64,000 nt of DNA from Branchiostoma floridae (Eukaryota; Chordata; Leptocardii; Amphioxiformes; Branchiostomatidae). Shown piece by piece: positions 13,301 to 20,790 of this stretch; position 1 is the first letter of the stretch; the number at the start of each line of letters is the position of its first letter. The stretch is taken from the NCBI RefSeq assembly GCF_000003815.2, contig NC_049982.1:1326501-1390500 (forward strand), in the 5' to 3' direction. The notes below the pieces were generated by a model. That model did not search any database. It had not been told where the DNA came from and was given only the letters and a program-made list of their open reading frames with translations. The position numbers and the translations under genes were made by a program.

Positions 13301-16300
13301 CGAACTGCGCGGAGAAGTAGTCCTCCAGAGCTCCGACGACCTTTTCCTGGTGGTTTTCCACGACTCCCTCCGCGATCCTGTCCCCGAGCGCGGACACCAC
13401 CTTCCCGCCGACATCCGCCGCGGCCGACGCCACGAAGGCGGGAACGGCACGCTTGGCGCGGTGGCTCGCCGGGACTGGAATTTTAAAAGCACCGCGGGGT
13501 TAATTGTGTAAAAATCTGAATGTGTGTGTGTGGGGGGGGGGGGGGGGGGGTTCAGGACGGCGAAGTAGGAAATTGGCGAAGAAGGAAACAAACTTCGTGG
13601 CGTCGATTTCCCAAGGGCACAACGTCGGGGACACAGCGGGGATCGAACTCAGGACCTCTAGATTCCGAGACGAACGCTCTACCAGTTACGCTACGCCCTA
13701 CGCCGGCTTAATTGTGTAAATTAATTGTGAGGGTTAATTGTGTAAAAATCCGGGGGGGGGGGTCCAATTGGCGGCGAAGGAAACAAACCTCAGGACGGTA
13801 GAAGTAGGAAATTGGCGAAGAAGGAAACAAACTTCGTGGCGTCGCGTATGACGTAAGTGGCAGAGCGTTCAGCTCGGAATCTGGATAAACTGGTCCCGAT
13901 TCGATACCCGCCGTGCCCCTGACGTTGTGTCGTTGTGAAAGGCACTTTACACGACCTTCCTCACTTCATCCAGGTGTAACTTCGAACCATCCAAAAAAGC
14001 TAATTTCTAATCACAAGACATCTGACGCTAATCTTCCACCGAGTCAAATGAGAAACATTAACGTCAGGACCCTATTTCATTGTCCGTTGCTTTGACCAAC
14101 CTGTGTGTCTTACGTTCGTCCCTGAATGTATCTGAAGCCTCTCTTACACATAGCCGTATTTAGCTCCCGACTCTTCCCCGACTGATTCGACAGCTAAGTC
14201 GGCTGAAGTCGGCTGGCGTTCGGCTGAGTCGGCTGGCGTTCAGCTAGGTAGGCTGGAGTTCGGCTGCGTCATCCGAAATTTTCAAAACATTCGGCTCTGC
14301 ATGGAATGGGTTTGTTGGTGGTTGGCTCGTCTACGGCACGGTTGGCTAGTGTTTAGTGCTAGCGTTTCAATCTACGTTATCTCAAGGAAGGAATCACCCC
14401 CGGTAAGCTTGCATCTCAAAACTCCAATCAAACGCCACAAGGCAAGTAAGATCATCCACAACGCAAAAAAAGAAATTGATCAATGAAAGAGTGCGACAGG
14501 TCAACTTCCAGCTGGACTGCTGAAGGCGAAACAAAAGGACATCCAGAATTCACTCGAACAGCGCCTACCGGCCGACATCTACAACGAAGTCCAAGACTTC
14601 ATAAACCGTGGTCAATTTGCTCAACACAACAAAGGCAAGACCAGACAACAGAACAAGTTTGACAGGCTGACAGGTTTTACATCACATCAAGAACAGTGCA
14701 GACTTCGTTAACAAGATAAAGGACATCCGGGTTGAGAAATACGAGATAATCACCTCCTACGACGTGTGTTCCCTCTTCACCTGCATACCACCAAAGAGAG
14801 CAGTTGCGGTTGTAAGGGAGTTTCTCGACACTGATGCCTCCCCTGGGAGAGAGAACCACCTTATCCTCCAAACAAATCTATGATATCTTAGAGCTCTGCC
14901 TGGGATGCACATACTTCTTCTACAACGGACAGTACTACCAACAGTTACATGGACGCGCTATGGGTTCTCCAGTATCCCTTATATTTTTCAACTTGTACAT
15001 AGAGAGATTTGAGACATAAGCCCTCAGCACGTTCCCTGACACTCCCCCAGCCAACTGGTTCCGGTATGTGGACGACACTTTCTCCAGGATGAAAAAGACG
15101 AAAGCAGACAAGTTCTTTAAACATATCAACTAAATAGACGACAACATCAAGTTCACACAGGAGATGAGCCAGAACAACACACTACCATTCCTGGACTCCA
15201 AAGTCATTGTAGAGGAAGACGGACTTATCAATGTAGATGTGTACCGGAAACCAACCCACACCGATCAATACCTGACCTTCCAATCCCATCATCCCTTAGA
15301 GCAGAAACGGGGCGTGATCAGAACCATGTTTCACAGAGCGGACACCATCATCACCTCAGAGGAAGCCAAGTCCAACGAGCACCGACACCTTAAGGACGCC
15401 CTGAACAAGTGTGGCTACAGACAATGGTCTTTCAACAAAGCCCTGAAACCATCTCATGAGTCCAAGAAACCTTCAAACAATAAGCCCCTGGACAAGAAGA
15501 AGACGACAGTGAATGCCACAATCCCGTACATCCATGGAGTATCAGAGAAACTCCGGCGAATCCTACAGAACTTCAACATTGCTACCAACTTCAAACCCCA
15601 CTCCACCCTCAGACAGAAGTTGGTCCATCCAAAGGACCGTGTACAGAAAGGCACGAAGTCTGACGTCAGCTACAGACTTAAGTGTGAAGGTCCACAGTGC
15701 AACGACACCTACATTGGAGAAACCAGTCAACCACTGAAGGCAAGGTACAAACAACACTGCAGGGCTACAGCAAGTGGATACTCTTCTGCCATCTACCACC
15801 ACACTCAGCTACACCAAGGACATTCCTTCAGACTGGATACAACAGACATTCTTGACCGCGAACCACCGTGGTACGAACGGGGTGTCAAGGAGCCCATCTA
15901 CGAGCGGATCTACAACCCTGCCTTAAAAAGGAAGGGACGACTCCGCGTAGAACTTTCCAGTACATGGGACCCCGCCATGCACCACAAAGGACAATAGTTT
16001 TTTCCTATGGTATTGTCTGACCATAGGAACTATGCTAACATGATTTGCATTTGTGTAACCTTTTGCATATAGTTTAGTGGTTAAACCATTTTTTTTGGTT
16101 AGCTGTACTGGATTGAATTGTTCTGACTAGGTTCCATTTCTAATTAAAAGGCTCGAAAAAAAAAAGTGAGATGGGAATATCCACTTTGGAAAACGTCCCG
16201 GGAAAGGTAAAAAATTCAATTGNNNNNNNNNNNNNNNNNNNNNNNNNNNNNNNNNNNNNNNNNNNNNNNNNNNNNNNNNNNNNNNNNNNNNNNNNNNNNN

Positions 16301-19300
16301 NNNNNNNNNNNNNNNNNNNNNNTTTCCTACCTACCAACGGTTCACCCCAAAACCGTAGACAAGTCTCTGCTAAGTCATTCTCAAGCAAAATGACTATTAC
16401 CAAGGCGTAGGCGAATCACCCTCGAAATTCGTACGATCGACATCCAGCCAAAAACAAAAAGATCCATAGATGACATATTAGAGCCATCTGTGATCCAAAT
16501 TTGATCTCTCGTTGATGTTTACAAAATAGAAGAAAGGATTATTTTGATTAAAAACGAAAATGGCCACATTTTTAAAAATCGCTGATTATGTCCATTTTAA
16601 GTCGTGATAGGGTCAGAAATAGGTTGGGGATCAGTAAGGAGAGATTCGGCAGTCTGCGGCTAGAGGTCGGGATTATTGGGAATAGGTTAGATAGCATTCG
16701 GGACACTGTCGGGAGTAAGTCATTTACTGGTCGCGGGAGATGGTTAGGACATGTTTGGCGCTAAAAGATAGGCATGGCTTAAACTGGTCAGACTGCTCCC
16801 GAACTACTGCCAACCTGAGTCGGATAAGGGTCGGCTGGTGTTCGGGAGCTAAATTCGGCTATGTGTAAGGTAAGCTTTGCTCCTCCTGCCATCTTAACAC
16901 GAGCCAGATAATGAATGCCAAAATGAAGTATCGATGACACATCAGGACTGGGGCTGCTCCATAACCTGCCTCAACAGAGAACAAAACCGCCTACAAAATC
17001 TTGTTGAGAGTGGCCTGTGTGCCACCTCACAACCTCTTCTCCAAAGACATATGTCTGGTGGTACTCTGCCACTATTTCCACGGCAAAGTCTCCACGCAAC
17101 TTCACTCGCCTGTGCCCCCCAATACTGACTTTCCCAGCAAGGACACGTTTTGCCACGGAAGCAAATCACCCTTTCTTCCTTGGAAGGAAGTTCTATGCTG
17201 TAAGATTCTTTGCTTTACACCATTATGAAACAAGCTTCCTAGTGATGGGTAAGACATTAAACTTTTCAAGTCAAAAGTGAGAAAATATCTGCCATAATAA
17301 TCCTGTACTAGAGATGTACGTGAACCTTATGTACTAGATATAACGCTTCATAAACCACAAAAAAATCAATTGTCTGCATGGCAAGTATTAATCCTATATC
17401 CAAAACCAAACTAAACTAAACCCGTCAACTAATACCTGTATAGTAACTGTACCCCACCCTTGTTAGCTGGAGATGTACACGAACATAGGAAGGATCTGCA
17501 TGCTCTTTTTCGCAAGGCGTAAAAAAGCCTTTTTAAATTTCCATAATTCGTAAGGAAGCTATTTCACTTTAGGTAATTCGTAATGAGGATGGAAAATTCA
17601 CCGTAAAGCGTAGCCAGCGCATTTCACGTAAACCGTAATCGAGCCTAAAAGTTGCACGTAAAGCGTAATCGAGCCTAAAAATTAACCGTAAATCGTAGCC
17701 TGGCTTAGCTCCCAAATTTCGTAAGTCGACGCGTAGTCTACTAGTAAATCTAGCCTCTCAAAGAAAGGAAATTGCGTTTCAGAGGATGAAGATTTCCAAA
17801 TTTCACCTGGCCGACATGGTAAAATGTACTACATGTGCATAAACCACAAAAATCAATCGACTAGCAAACAATAATCTTATCCCCAAAAGCCCAATTACTA
17901 CACCAACAGAATCAGCCTCTGCCATGTGGCGCTCTATAAAGTCCTTTTAGGACCGTCAGAGTCATCTGACATTACAAGTACAGAAGTCAAATAGGGGAAT
18001 GCAAAAAACATATCCATTGAACATCACCCATGTGCTTGCTCTACAGAGACTCTAGTGCTAGCCTAAAACATCAGGAAAGCGTTGTCACAAATCCATCCGA
18101 TCCGGTTTGCCAGCCGGTGCCCTCAGAGCTGTGGTTGTGGAACTAAACCGCTGAAGAAGTCACGCTGAAAAGCCCGGACTTTGCCAGCTCCAAAACAGAC
18201 TTTTAAAGCTAGCCACTGAGGTGACAATCCATGTATTAAAGCATATCTACAGACAAGTGAAGGAGAAAGCAAGTCCCAACACACAAGGCTGGTAACAGAG
18301 ATGCTCCCAGAACTACAGACGAGTCTGCACCTTGCCTACGGTCTCCAAAATTCTAGAAAGACCTGTCCACATCCTGCATTATGACTACCTGGTTTCAGAT
18401 CTAGACACTTCCCAAAAACAGATCACAGAGTGATAGTGCAAGGCTTTTAGACGGCCAACTGATTCATCACCGATCATCATAGCCACCATTTCGCTATAGA
18501 TCTAGACGGGCTCAGAAATAAGACAAACAAAGAACAACCGCAATGAAGATCACTCTAAACAAAGTATAGATGAACCTTGAGCTCGTGTTAAATGTGATAA
18601 CACTCTATAGGCCTGCAGTAGCTCAATGGTTGGTCAACATGCCGCTTGATGCCCAACTGTAAACCGGATACCCAACAGAAATACTCATAACCATCAACAC
18701 AATATCCAACAGCTACTATCCACAACATTTCAGTAATCATTGATACGACGTAAATCATGGAACAGAGAGAGTTGCCTTCGTTTCACAACATGTTTAACTC
18801 TGCAGTCTTTCCTAGTATGCTTCCTTTTTATCGCCCGCCCGTGCATGAACAAACTGTAACTGACGGATTTACTGCAATCACCTGTCCCCGACATGTCCTG
18901 ATATGTGCAGATCTGTTTGATAAAATGTTTCCACTTTCATCAAGGATACGGCCTATCAGTCAGCTTACGACAAAAGGTGAAGATCGTTTATCTAGATCCG
19001 TGCATGGAAGAAGCTATTAGTTGGATATACGAATGAAAAATATTGAAATACTGCAAAGGAAACAACTGTGTAAAAGCAAAATTCTTATGCAAGAAGAAGA
19101 ATGTCTAGGGGTAAGGAACCCAAGAATTACTATCGACTGGAATAATCTACCATATTCAACCACCTTCAGGCTGAGGTGTTACAACACCTGAGGAACGGCC
19201 AATAAAACAGTAGTACTGCGCCCTGGGTGAATTTTCCAACACTATTGGGGTGTTACCCAGTAACCATACAAGAATAAGAACACAACCTAAGGCAGCGTAG

Positions 19301-19715
19301 ACTGGGGGCCAAGAGTTAGCATGTGTGCTATTGGTAAGGGCTACAGTCCTTCCGAGGGAGAGGCGACGCAAGCTGGTGGGGTTTTGTACCTCGCAATCAC
19401 GTTAGAAGGATGGCTATGCTTATCTATAGGAGTAGAATTTTCCCGATAAGACAGGATAAAGCTAACAAGGCTAGCTTGTTCTTGTGAATATGTAAGTGGT
19501 TTGCCTCAGTACCACAGTTTAACGGCTCTGTGATACGAAAACTATCTAGCGACAAGAAAATATATTTCATAAACCATGGCGAGATAGACACCTGAGTCGC
19601 TTCAGAAGCGTATCATGCAATATCAAATATAACGTTAGTTGGCACACTCACCAGCCGGTGACGCGAAGACAGATGCAGTAACGCCGCAGAGGCACAGCAG
19701 AACTTCCTTCCACAT
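943..19715 (-). CDS. Secreted MACPF (perforin-like) protein with furin-like Cys-rich region and C-terminal F-type lectin domain; 20 coding exons
   Basis: Spliced model on the minus strand, start codon at 19715-19713, stop at 945-943, 3783 nt (1260 residues plus stop). All exon phases join. Order: signal peptide (1-18), propeptide ending in RAKR (27-30), amphipathic and acidic N-terminal region, MACPF domain (about 190-560) with GVGFDGRG at 200-207 and the signature WGTHY at 388-392, an unassigned region rich in predicted strands (565-960), a furin-like Cys-rich region (about 960-1110) and an F-type lectin domain (1117-1257). MACPF proteins of this type form membrane pores or act in attachment; the lectin domain suggests targeting to fucosylated glycans, for example in defence. 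That role is inferred. Uncertain points are the donors of exons 3, 6 and 9, and whether exon 20 is terminal. Family assignment is secure; an exact orthologue is not recognised. Confidence 0.85.
1405..1858. repeat. (CA)n-rich microsatellite with minor variants
   Basis: About 450 bp of ACAC with interspersed acgc, aaac and short gggctc variants, lying within intron 19 immediately upstream of exon 20. Open frames of His-Thr or Cys-Val across it are artefacts of the repeat. Confidence 0.97.
3003..3235. repeat. Tandem repeat, unit about 100 bp, about 2.5 copies
   Basis: Repeated blocks share acaagaccacaag, catcaaatcacttcatacaa, cttgtggctctt and ccgtcccac in the same order. They lie in intron 19 of the MACPF gene and have no coding meaning that I can see. 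Confidence 0.85.
3837..3986 (-). CDS. MACPF gene exon 19: Cys-rich (furin-like) segment
   Basis: Residues 1067-1116. Acceptor tgtag at 3987-3988, donor GTGAGT at 3836-3831; entry and exit both phase 1. Reads [18 protein letters not shown] then [19 protein letters not shown]. The repeated C-x2-C and C-x3-C spacing fits furin-like cysteine-rich repeats. Confidence 0.85.
3987..4402 (-). other. Intron 18 of the MACPF gene
   Basis: Phase 1 intron with donor GTAGGT and acceptor tgtag. It holds a short (atg)n tract near 4045; nothing else is recognised. Confidence 0.7.
4403..4498 (-). CDS. MACPF gene exon 18: Cys-rich segment
   Basis: Residues 1035-1066, symmetric phase 1-1 exon of 96 nt. Acceptor catgtag before GTATAAAG; the split codon with exon 17 restores a cysteine. 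Reads [19 protein letters not shown]. The acceptor further upstream was preferred over nearer AGs because only it joins exon 17 in frame. Confidence 0.8.
4499..5051 (-). other. Intron 17 of the MACPF gene, carrying a SINE
   Basis: Phase 1 intron with donor GTAAAT after exon 17. Its left-centre part holds a tRNA-related SINE (about 4695-4815); the remainder shows no coding potential. Confidence 0.7.
4695..4815 (+). repeat. tRNA-derived SINE (head and start of body)
   Basis: Shows a good RNA polymerase III B box, GGTTCGAATCC, at about 4750, with an A-box-like stretch (tgtggcgcggggtg) about 35 bp upstream. It is followed by the body sequence gtgcccataggcaaggcac, which recurs in altered form near 13950 in this window. 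The A box is degenerate, so this is not a functional tRNA. Confidence 0.75.
5052..5210 (-). CDS. MACPF gene exon 17: Cys-rich segment
   Basis: Residues 982-1034, phase 1-1. Acceptor ctctag, donor GTAAAT. Reads [20 protein letters not shown] then [11 protein letters not shown] and ends SNCEC across the junction. The CxxC and CxxxC pattern continues the furin-like cysteine-rich region. Confidence 0.85.
5478..5724 (-). CDS. MACPF gene exon 16: end of beta-rich region, start of Cys-rich region
   Basis: Residues 900-981; entry phase 0, exit phase 1. Acceptor cctttag, donor GTAAGG. Contains [20 protein letters not shown] then [21 protein letters not shown]. The change from phase-0 to phase-1 introns marks the border between the MACPF-associated part and the modular Cys-rich part. 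Confidence 0.85.
5852..5998 (-). CDS. MACPF gene exon 15
   Basis: Residues 851-899, phase 0-0, 147 nt. Acceptor tgtacag, donor GTAAAG. Reads [19 protein letters not shown] and [19 protein letters not shown]. No family recognised with confidence. Confidence 0.8.
6277..6472 (-). CDS. MACPF gene exon 14
   Basis: Residues 785-850; entry phase 2, exit phase 0. Acceptor ctttcag; donor GTTATC is weak but is the only one that keeps frame with exon 15. Contains [20 protein letters not shown], which faintly resembles the Methyltransf_FA beta-sandwich repeat. I would not name the domain on this alone. Confidence 0.75.
6565..6917. mobile_element. MITE with TTAA-like ends (older copy)
   Basis: The left end taaagccccctttgcaaatc is mirrored at the right by ttgtaaacccggctta. 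Subterminal sequences cagctcggccgacttgtc and gcgagctctgaccgagcg are also roughly inverted. Divergence between the arms shows it is older than its neighbour. No transposase is encoded. Confidence 0.7.
6914..7116. mobile_element. MITE of about 200 bp, TTAA flanks, 8 bp from a splice donor
   Basis: About 60-bp terminal inverted repeats: left agccccctttacaaatcaag, right cttgacttgtaaatggggct, each flanked by TTAA. The inner arms gctcggccgagttgtcagcg and its complement are nearly perfect, so the element is young. TTAA flanks point to piggyBac-type mobilisation. It lies next to the donor of MACPF exon 13. Confidence 0.85.
7123..7301 (-). CDS. MACPF gene exon 13
   Basis: Residues 726-784; entry phase 0, exit phase 2. 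Acceptor cacttag, donor GTAGGC. Reads [20 protein letters not shown] then a probable helix, [13 protein letters not shown]. No named domain. Confidence 0.85.
7422..7727 (-). CDS. MACPF gene exon 12
   Basis: Residues 624-725, phase 0-0, exactly 102 codons. Acceptor tttctag, donor GTACAC. Contains [17 protein letters not shown] and [16 protein letters not shown]. Alternating hydrophobic residues suggest a beta-sandwich. No family recognised. Confidence 0.85.
7906..8083 (-). CDS. MACPF gene exon 11
   Basis: Residues 564-623; entry phase 2, exit phase 0. Acceptor ttctgcag, donor GTAAGG. Ends with a predicted helix ([20 protein letters not shown]) that follows the MACPF core. Confidence 0.85.
8084..8605 (-). 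other. Intron 10 of the MACPF gene, with a MITE near its donor
   Basis: Donor GTAACG next to exon 10 and acceptor ttctgcag at exon 11. About 200 bp is an inverted-repeat element at 8388-8591; the rest is AT-rich without recognised features. Confidence 0.75.
8388..8591. mobile_element. Palindromic MITE of about 200 bp
   Basis: The ends cataattccaccaggtg and cacctggtggaattatg are perfect inverted repeats. Further in, ccgccacctc pairs with gaggtggcgg and aagattgtctt pairs with its complement in gacaatctt. No open frame. It ends 14 bp from the donor of MACPF exon 10. Confidence 0.85.
8606..8845 (-). CDS. MACPF gene exon 10: C-terminal part of the MACPF domain
   Basis: Residues 484-563, entry and exit phase 2. 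Acceptor cactgcag, donor GTAACG. Reads [20 protein letters not shown], then LTITDLLDM and [14 protein letters not shown]-x-x-S-I with a following proline is typical of the end of MACPF domains. Confidence 0.85.
9084..9390 (-). CDS. MACPF gene exon 9: MACPF signature
   Basis: Residues 382-483; entry phase 1, exit phase 2. Starts [20 protein letters not shown], which carries the W/Y-G-T-H-Y MACPF signature followed by the conserved glycines. The second half is rich in Ser, Gln and charged residues ([20 protein letters not shown]), in the place of the second transmembrane-hairpin helices. The donor GTACAT is weak; it is the only nearby GT in the phase needed by exon 10. Confidence 0.8.
9540..9652 (-). 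CDS. MACPF gene exon 8
   Basis: Residues 344-381; entry phase 2, exit phase 1. Acceptor ttactag, donor GTAAGT. Reads [20 protein letters not shown] and [14 protein letters not shown], the stretch that leads into the MACPF signature. Confidence 0.88.
9774..9967 (-). CDS. MACPF gene exon 7: first membrane-hairpin region
   Basis: Residues 280-343; entry phase 0, exit phase 2. Acceptor tgattcag, donor GTAAGA. Small and polar residues dominate ([20 protein letters not shown], then [20 protein letters not shown]), as expected for the TMH1 segment of a MACPF fold that refolds into a hairpin. Confidence 0.87.
10215..10368 (-). CDS. MACPF gene exon 6
   Basis: Residues 228-279; entry phase 2, exit phase 0. 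Acceptor tatttcag. Reads [20 protein letters not shown] and [20 protein letters not shown]. Donor taken as GAG|GTGAAC. An in-frame alternative TTGCAG|GTGATT would add 12 residues. Confidence 0.82.
10828..10940 (-). CDS. MACPF gene exon 5: start of the MACPF domain
   Basis: Residues 191-227; entry phase 0, exit phase 2. Acceptor tttgtag, donor GTATGG. Reads [20 protein letters not shown] followed by [14 protein letters not shown]. The G-V-G-F-D motif is typical of the first strand of MACPF domains. Confidence 0.87.
10941..11675 (-). other. Intron 4 of the MACPF gene; possible retroelement tail at about 11330-11595
   Basis: Phase 0 intron, donor GTAAGT. The stretch 11330-11595 ends with aatctcaataaatagataaa and has a GC-richer body, like the 3' tail of a non-LTR retroelement. 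That is weak evidence. No other feature seen. Confidence 0.4.
11676..11826 (-). CDS. MACPF gene exon 4
   Basis: Residues 140-190; entry phase 2, exit phase 0. Acceptor ctttcacag, donor GTAAGT. Begins with an acidic run ([10 protein letters not shown]) and continues [19 protein letters not shown]; three cysteines near the end may be disulfide-bonded. Confidence 0.85.
11827..12721 (-). other. Intron 3 of the MACPF gene, nothing recognised
   Basis: AT-rich intron. A GC-richer stretch at about 11995-12300 may be an old SINE or LINE tail, but I cannot assign it. No coding exon. Confidence 0.45.
12722..12822 (-). CDS. MACPF gene exon 3
   Basis: Residues 107-139; entry phase 0, exit phase 2. Acceptor gcccctag. 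Reads [18 protein letters not shown] and [13 protein letters not shown]. The donor is uncertain: GA|GTTTGT and GT|GTTCAA, 9 nt apart, both give the phase required by exon 4; neither is strong. Confidence 0.72.
13221..13474 (-). CDS. MACPF gene exon 2: propeptide site and amphipathic N-terminal region
   Basis: Residues 22-106; entry phase 1, exit phase 0. Acceptor aattccag, donor GTGGGA. Begins [24 protein letters not shown] is a furin-type cleavage motif. The following helix-rich part ([18 protein letters not shown], then [17 protein letters not shown]) is amphipathic. The exon is GC-rich compared with its flanks. Confidence 0.83.
13531..13847. repeat. G-run and direct repeats flanking a minus-strand tRNA-derived SINE
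   Basis: A run of about 20 G at 13531-13550 is followed by a block at 13551-13604 that recurs at 13793-13847 (shared aagtaggaaattggcgaag and aacaaacttcgtggcgtcg). A second G-run sits at 13752-13761. Between the two blocks lies a SINE head on the minus strand. Confidence 0.75.
13598..13708 (-). repeat. tRNA-derived SINE head
   Basis: Read on the minus strand: A box TAGCGTAACTGGTAGAGC, B box GAGTTCGATCCCC, then gttgtgcccttggg. The spacing fits a tRNA-like promoter. The element continues toward lower coordinates into SINE body sequence, so it is not a functional tRNA gene. Confidence 0.8.
13845..13990 (+). repeat. tRNA-derived SINE, degenerate copy
   Basis: Reads gtggcagagcgttcagctcg, then a B-box-like gattcgatacccgcc, then gttgtgaaaggcactttaca, the same body as the other SINEs here. 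Mutations in both boxes suggest a dead copy. Confidence 0.65.
14405..15997 (+). pseudogene. Penelope-like retroelement, reverse transcriptase plus GIY-YIG endonuclease, decayed
   Basis: In pieces: [20 protein letters not shown] (14405 on), then in another frame [20 protein letters not shown] and a conserved [17 protein letters not shown]. After that about 200 residues are missing. It resumes at about 14745 with [19 protein letters not shown], then GRAMGSPVS, and [11 protein letters not shown] carrying the catalytic YVDD. Stop codons at 15017 and 15131 break the frame. The last 277 codons (15164-15997) are open and end with a GIY-YIG nuclease ([20 protein letters not shown], then a conserved tail ending [11 protein letters not shown]). 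Family assignment rests on the pairing of RT with a C-terminal GIY-YIG domain. It cannot be active. Confidence 0.88.
16223..16322. other. Assembly gap, 100 N
   Basis: Exactly 100 N, the usual size for a gap of unknown length. It lies just 3' of the Penelope-like element. Confidence 0.99.
16868..18269. other. Intron 1 sequence, no gene; duplicated short blocks
   Basis: A block with ataaaccacaaaaa followed by caat(t/c)g and taat(c)ctta is present near 17340-17400 and 17838-17890. Motifs such as cacgtaaaccgtaatcgagc repeat at 17590-17700 and resemble the 139-226 motif. Short ORFs at 16940-17170 are not recognised as protein-coding. Confidence 0.4.
18300..18443 (+). pseudogene. LINE reverse-transcriptase fragment
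   Basis: One frame reads [20 protein letters not shown], then [14 protein letters not shown] and a stop. This matches the NYRPIS-LP-xSK-xLE motif of non-LTR reverse transcriptases (start of the RT domain). The rest of the RT is not recognisable, so it is a short relic in the sense opposite to the MACPF gene. Confidence 0.75.
18444..19651. other. Intron 1 sequence, nothing certain
   Basis: A tRNA-like stretch (gtagctcaatggttgg) at about 18620 may be a degraded SINE head. A hairpin aggtgttacaacacct occurs at 19175. An ORF at 18757-19020 has no recognised similarity. No exon is seen before 19652. Confidence 0.4.
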
Positions 19716-19751
19716 GTTGAGGGCCCGCGGACACCGTCAGACTCGGCCGAA
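19652..19751 (-). CDS. MACPF gene exon 1 (coding part 19652-19715): signal peptide
   Basis: Begins after an acceptor catccacag at 19752. The ATG at 19715-19713 opens [20 protein letters not shown], a classic signal peptide with likely cleavage after VFA. Donor GTGAGT at 19651-19646, phase 1. This ATG is chosen because it starts a hydrophobic leader directly before a strong donor in the phase required by exon 2. Confidence 0.85.
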
Positions 19752-20100
19752 CTGTGGATGTAACAGGCGACGATATTAGTCAAGCTTTGGTCACGTTATT
19801 TACATGTAAAAGGTTTGGAAACAAAACAGCCGAGCATCAGGCTCAGGTGAAGGACCTGCCATTGTTTATCTAGCGGCTACAGTTACACAGGAAGCGGACA
19901 TGAATTGTGCATGATATGAGTGATCTCAGGGTAGCATCGTCCAATAACCATTGGTCCAATAAAACAGTCTGCCCATAGTGACAACAACAAAAAAAGAAGA
20001 AAAATTCCGTTAACCTTTAGGCCTGTCACAATATGAAAAGGCAAAGGAAAGAAAGCAAGGCATATTACACTACTGTACATTAGGTGAGCGAAATACTTAC

Positions 20101-20280
20101 AAGAGTAGTCCGGTGTCAGTCCCGTAGTTCAGTTCTGGTGCCGAGAGTTGGGTGTCTGGAGAGTTCTGGTGCCGAGAGTTGGGTTTCTGGAGAGTTCTGG
20201 TCCCGAGAATTGGGTGTCTGGAGAGTTTTGGCTGGAGCCAAGAGTTGGGTGTCTGGAGTTTCGGCTGAAGCCGAGTCTGA
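20101..20280 (-). other. Probable non-coding first exon of the MACPF gene, containing a tandem repeat
   Basis: A strong donor (CTT|GTAAGT, minus strand) lies at 20100-20095 and a TATA-like box about 25-30 bp beyond 20280. The exon itself contains four to five imperfect 31-bp repeats (ctggtgccgagagttgggtg core) between about 20130 and 20275. It would be 5' UTR, spliced to 19751. Inferred from signals only. Confidence 0.6.
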
Positions 20281-20304
20281 ATGAGCAGCGGAGCTGGCGG
20301 AGGG

Positions 20305-20350
20305 ATACTTATACTGACATGTGGGCGGGTATTGCTGATCGCTTATTGGT
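20305..20350 (-). promoter_or_regulatory. Putative core promoter of the MACPF gene (CCAAT, GC box, TATA)
   Basis: On the minus strand in order: ACCAAT (20350-20345), CCCGCCC (20329-20323) and TATAAGTAT (20313-20305). The order and spacing fit a TATA promoter with a start near 20280. Confidence 0.6.
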
Positions 20351-20790
20351 GCAAAGTGATGAAAACTGTCAACAACATGATGTCATTCGACACAAGACCC
20401 TGCCAACGTGGACAGTGAAACGTCACAAAACAGATCCATAGACGGGGGTTCAACGTCCTCGCTGTGCAGCAAGATGGGTAGTCAGTTGTGAACGTACTCA
20501 GGATTAACGTCTCATTTAAACACATTTCAAAAAAAATATGGACAGTAGTTGCTCCATCCAACATTAATGACATTACCGCAATATGATGACACTTTAATGC
20601 TATACCTGCTTCTTACTTTCACAAGACTTCTTGGGAAGTCGTACTTGCCAGAAACAAGAGAATACACGATTCACTGCAGTTGAAGTCCCCCGTTAGTGCA
20701 ACCCGTTAATTTCAAATGTCTACACTTTTGTCGCGCACATACAAGCTCATCTCAAATCTACCACGTAGCTAATAAGGATACTGCTTAAAG
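20351..20790. other. Intergenic, nothing recognised
   Basis: No exon, repeat or RNA gene is evident in this stretch upstream of the MACPF promoter. Confidence 0.5.

Larger units (their letters stand above)
14149..16866. mobile_element. TIR-bounded segment (2.7 kb) enclosing a Penelope-like element
   Basis: The left end cacatagccgtatttagctc at 14151 is mirrored at 16838-16864 (gagctaaattcggctatgtg). TA flanks both ends. The subterminal regions carry repeated gtcggctgg motifs. No DNA transposase is visible inside. It is either a non-autonomous DNA transposon that received a Penelope insertion, or two copies of a repeat in inverted orientation around the retroelement. Confidence 0.65.
13475..19651 (-). 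other. Intron 1 of the MACPF gene (6.2 kb), rich in mobile-element remnants
   Basis: Lies between the signal-peptide exon (donor GTGAGT, phase 1) and exon 2. It holds tRNA-derived SINEs, a TIR-bounded segment enclosing a Penelope-like element, a LINE reverse-transcriptase fragment and one 100-bp gap. It is the largest intron of the gene. Confidence 0.8.

Noticed and set aside
13233-13591. Minus-strand ORF starting before exon 2 and other frames across exon 2
   Set aside because: Only the frame [15 protein letters not shown] joins exons 1 and 3; the others are shadows of a GC-rich exon.
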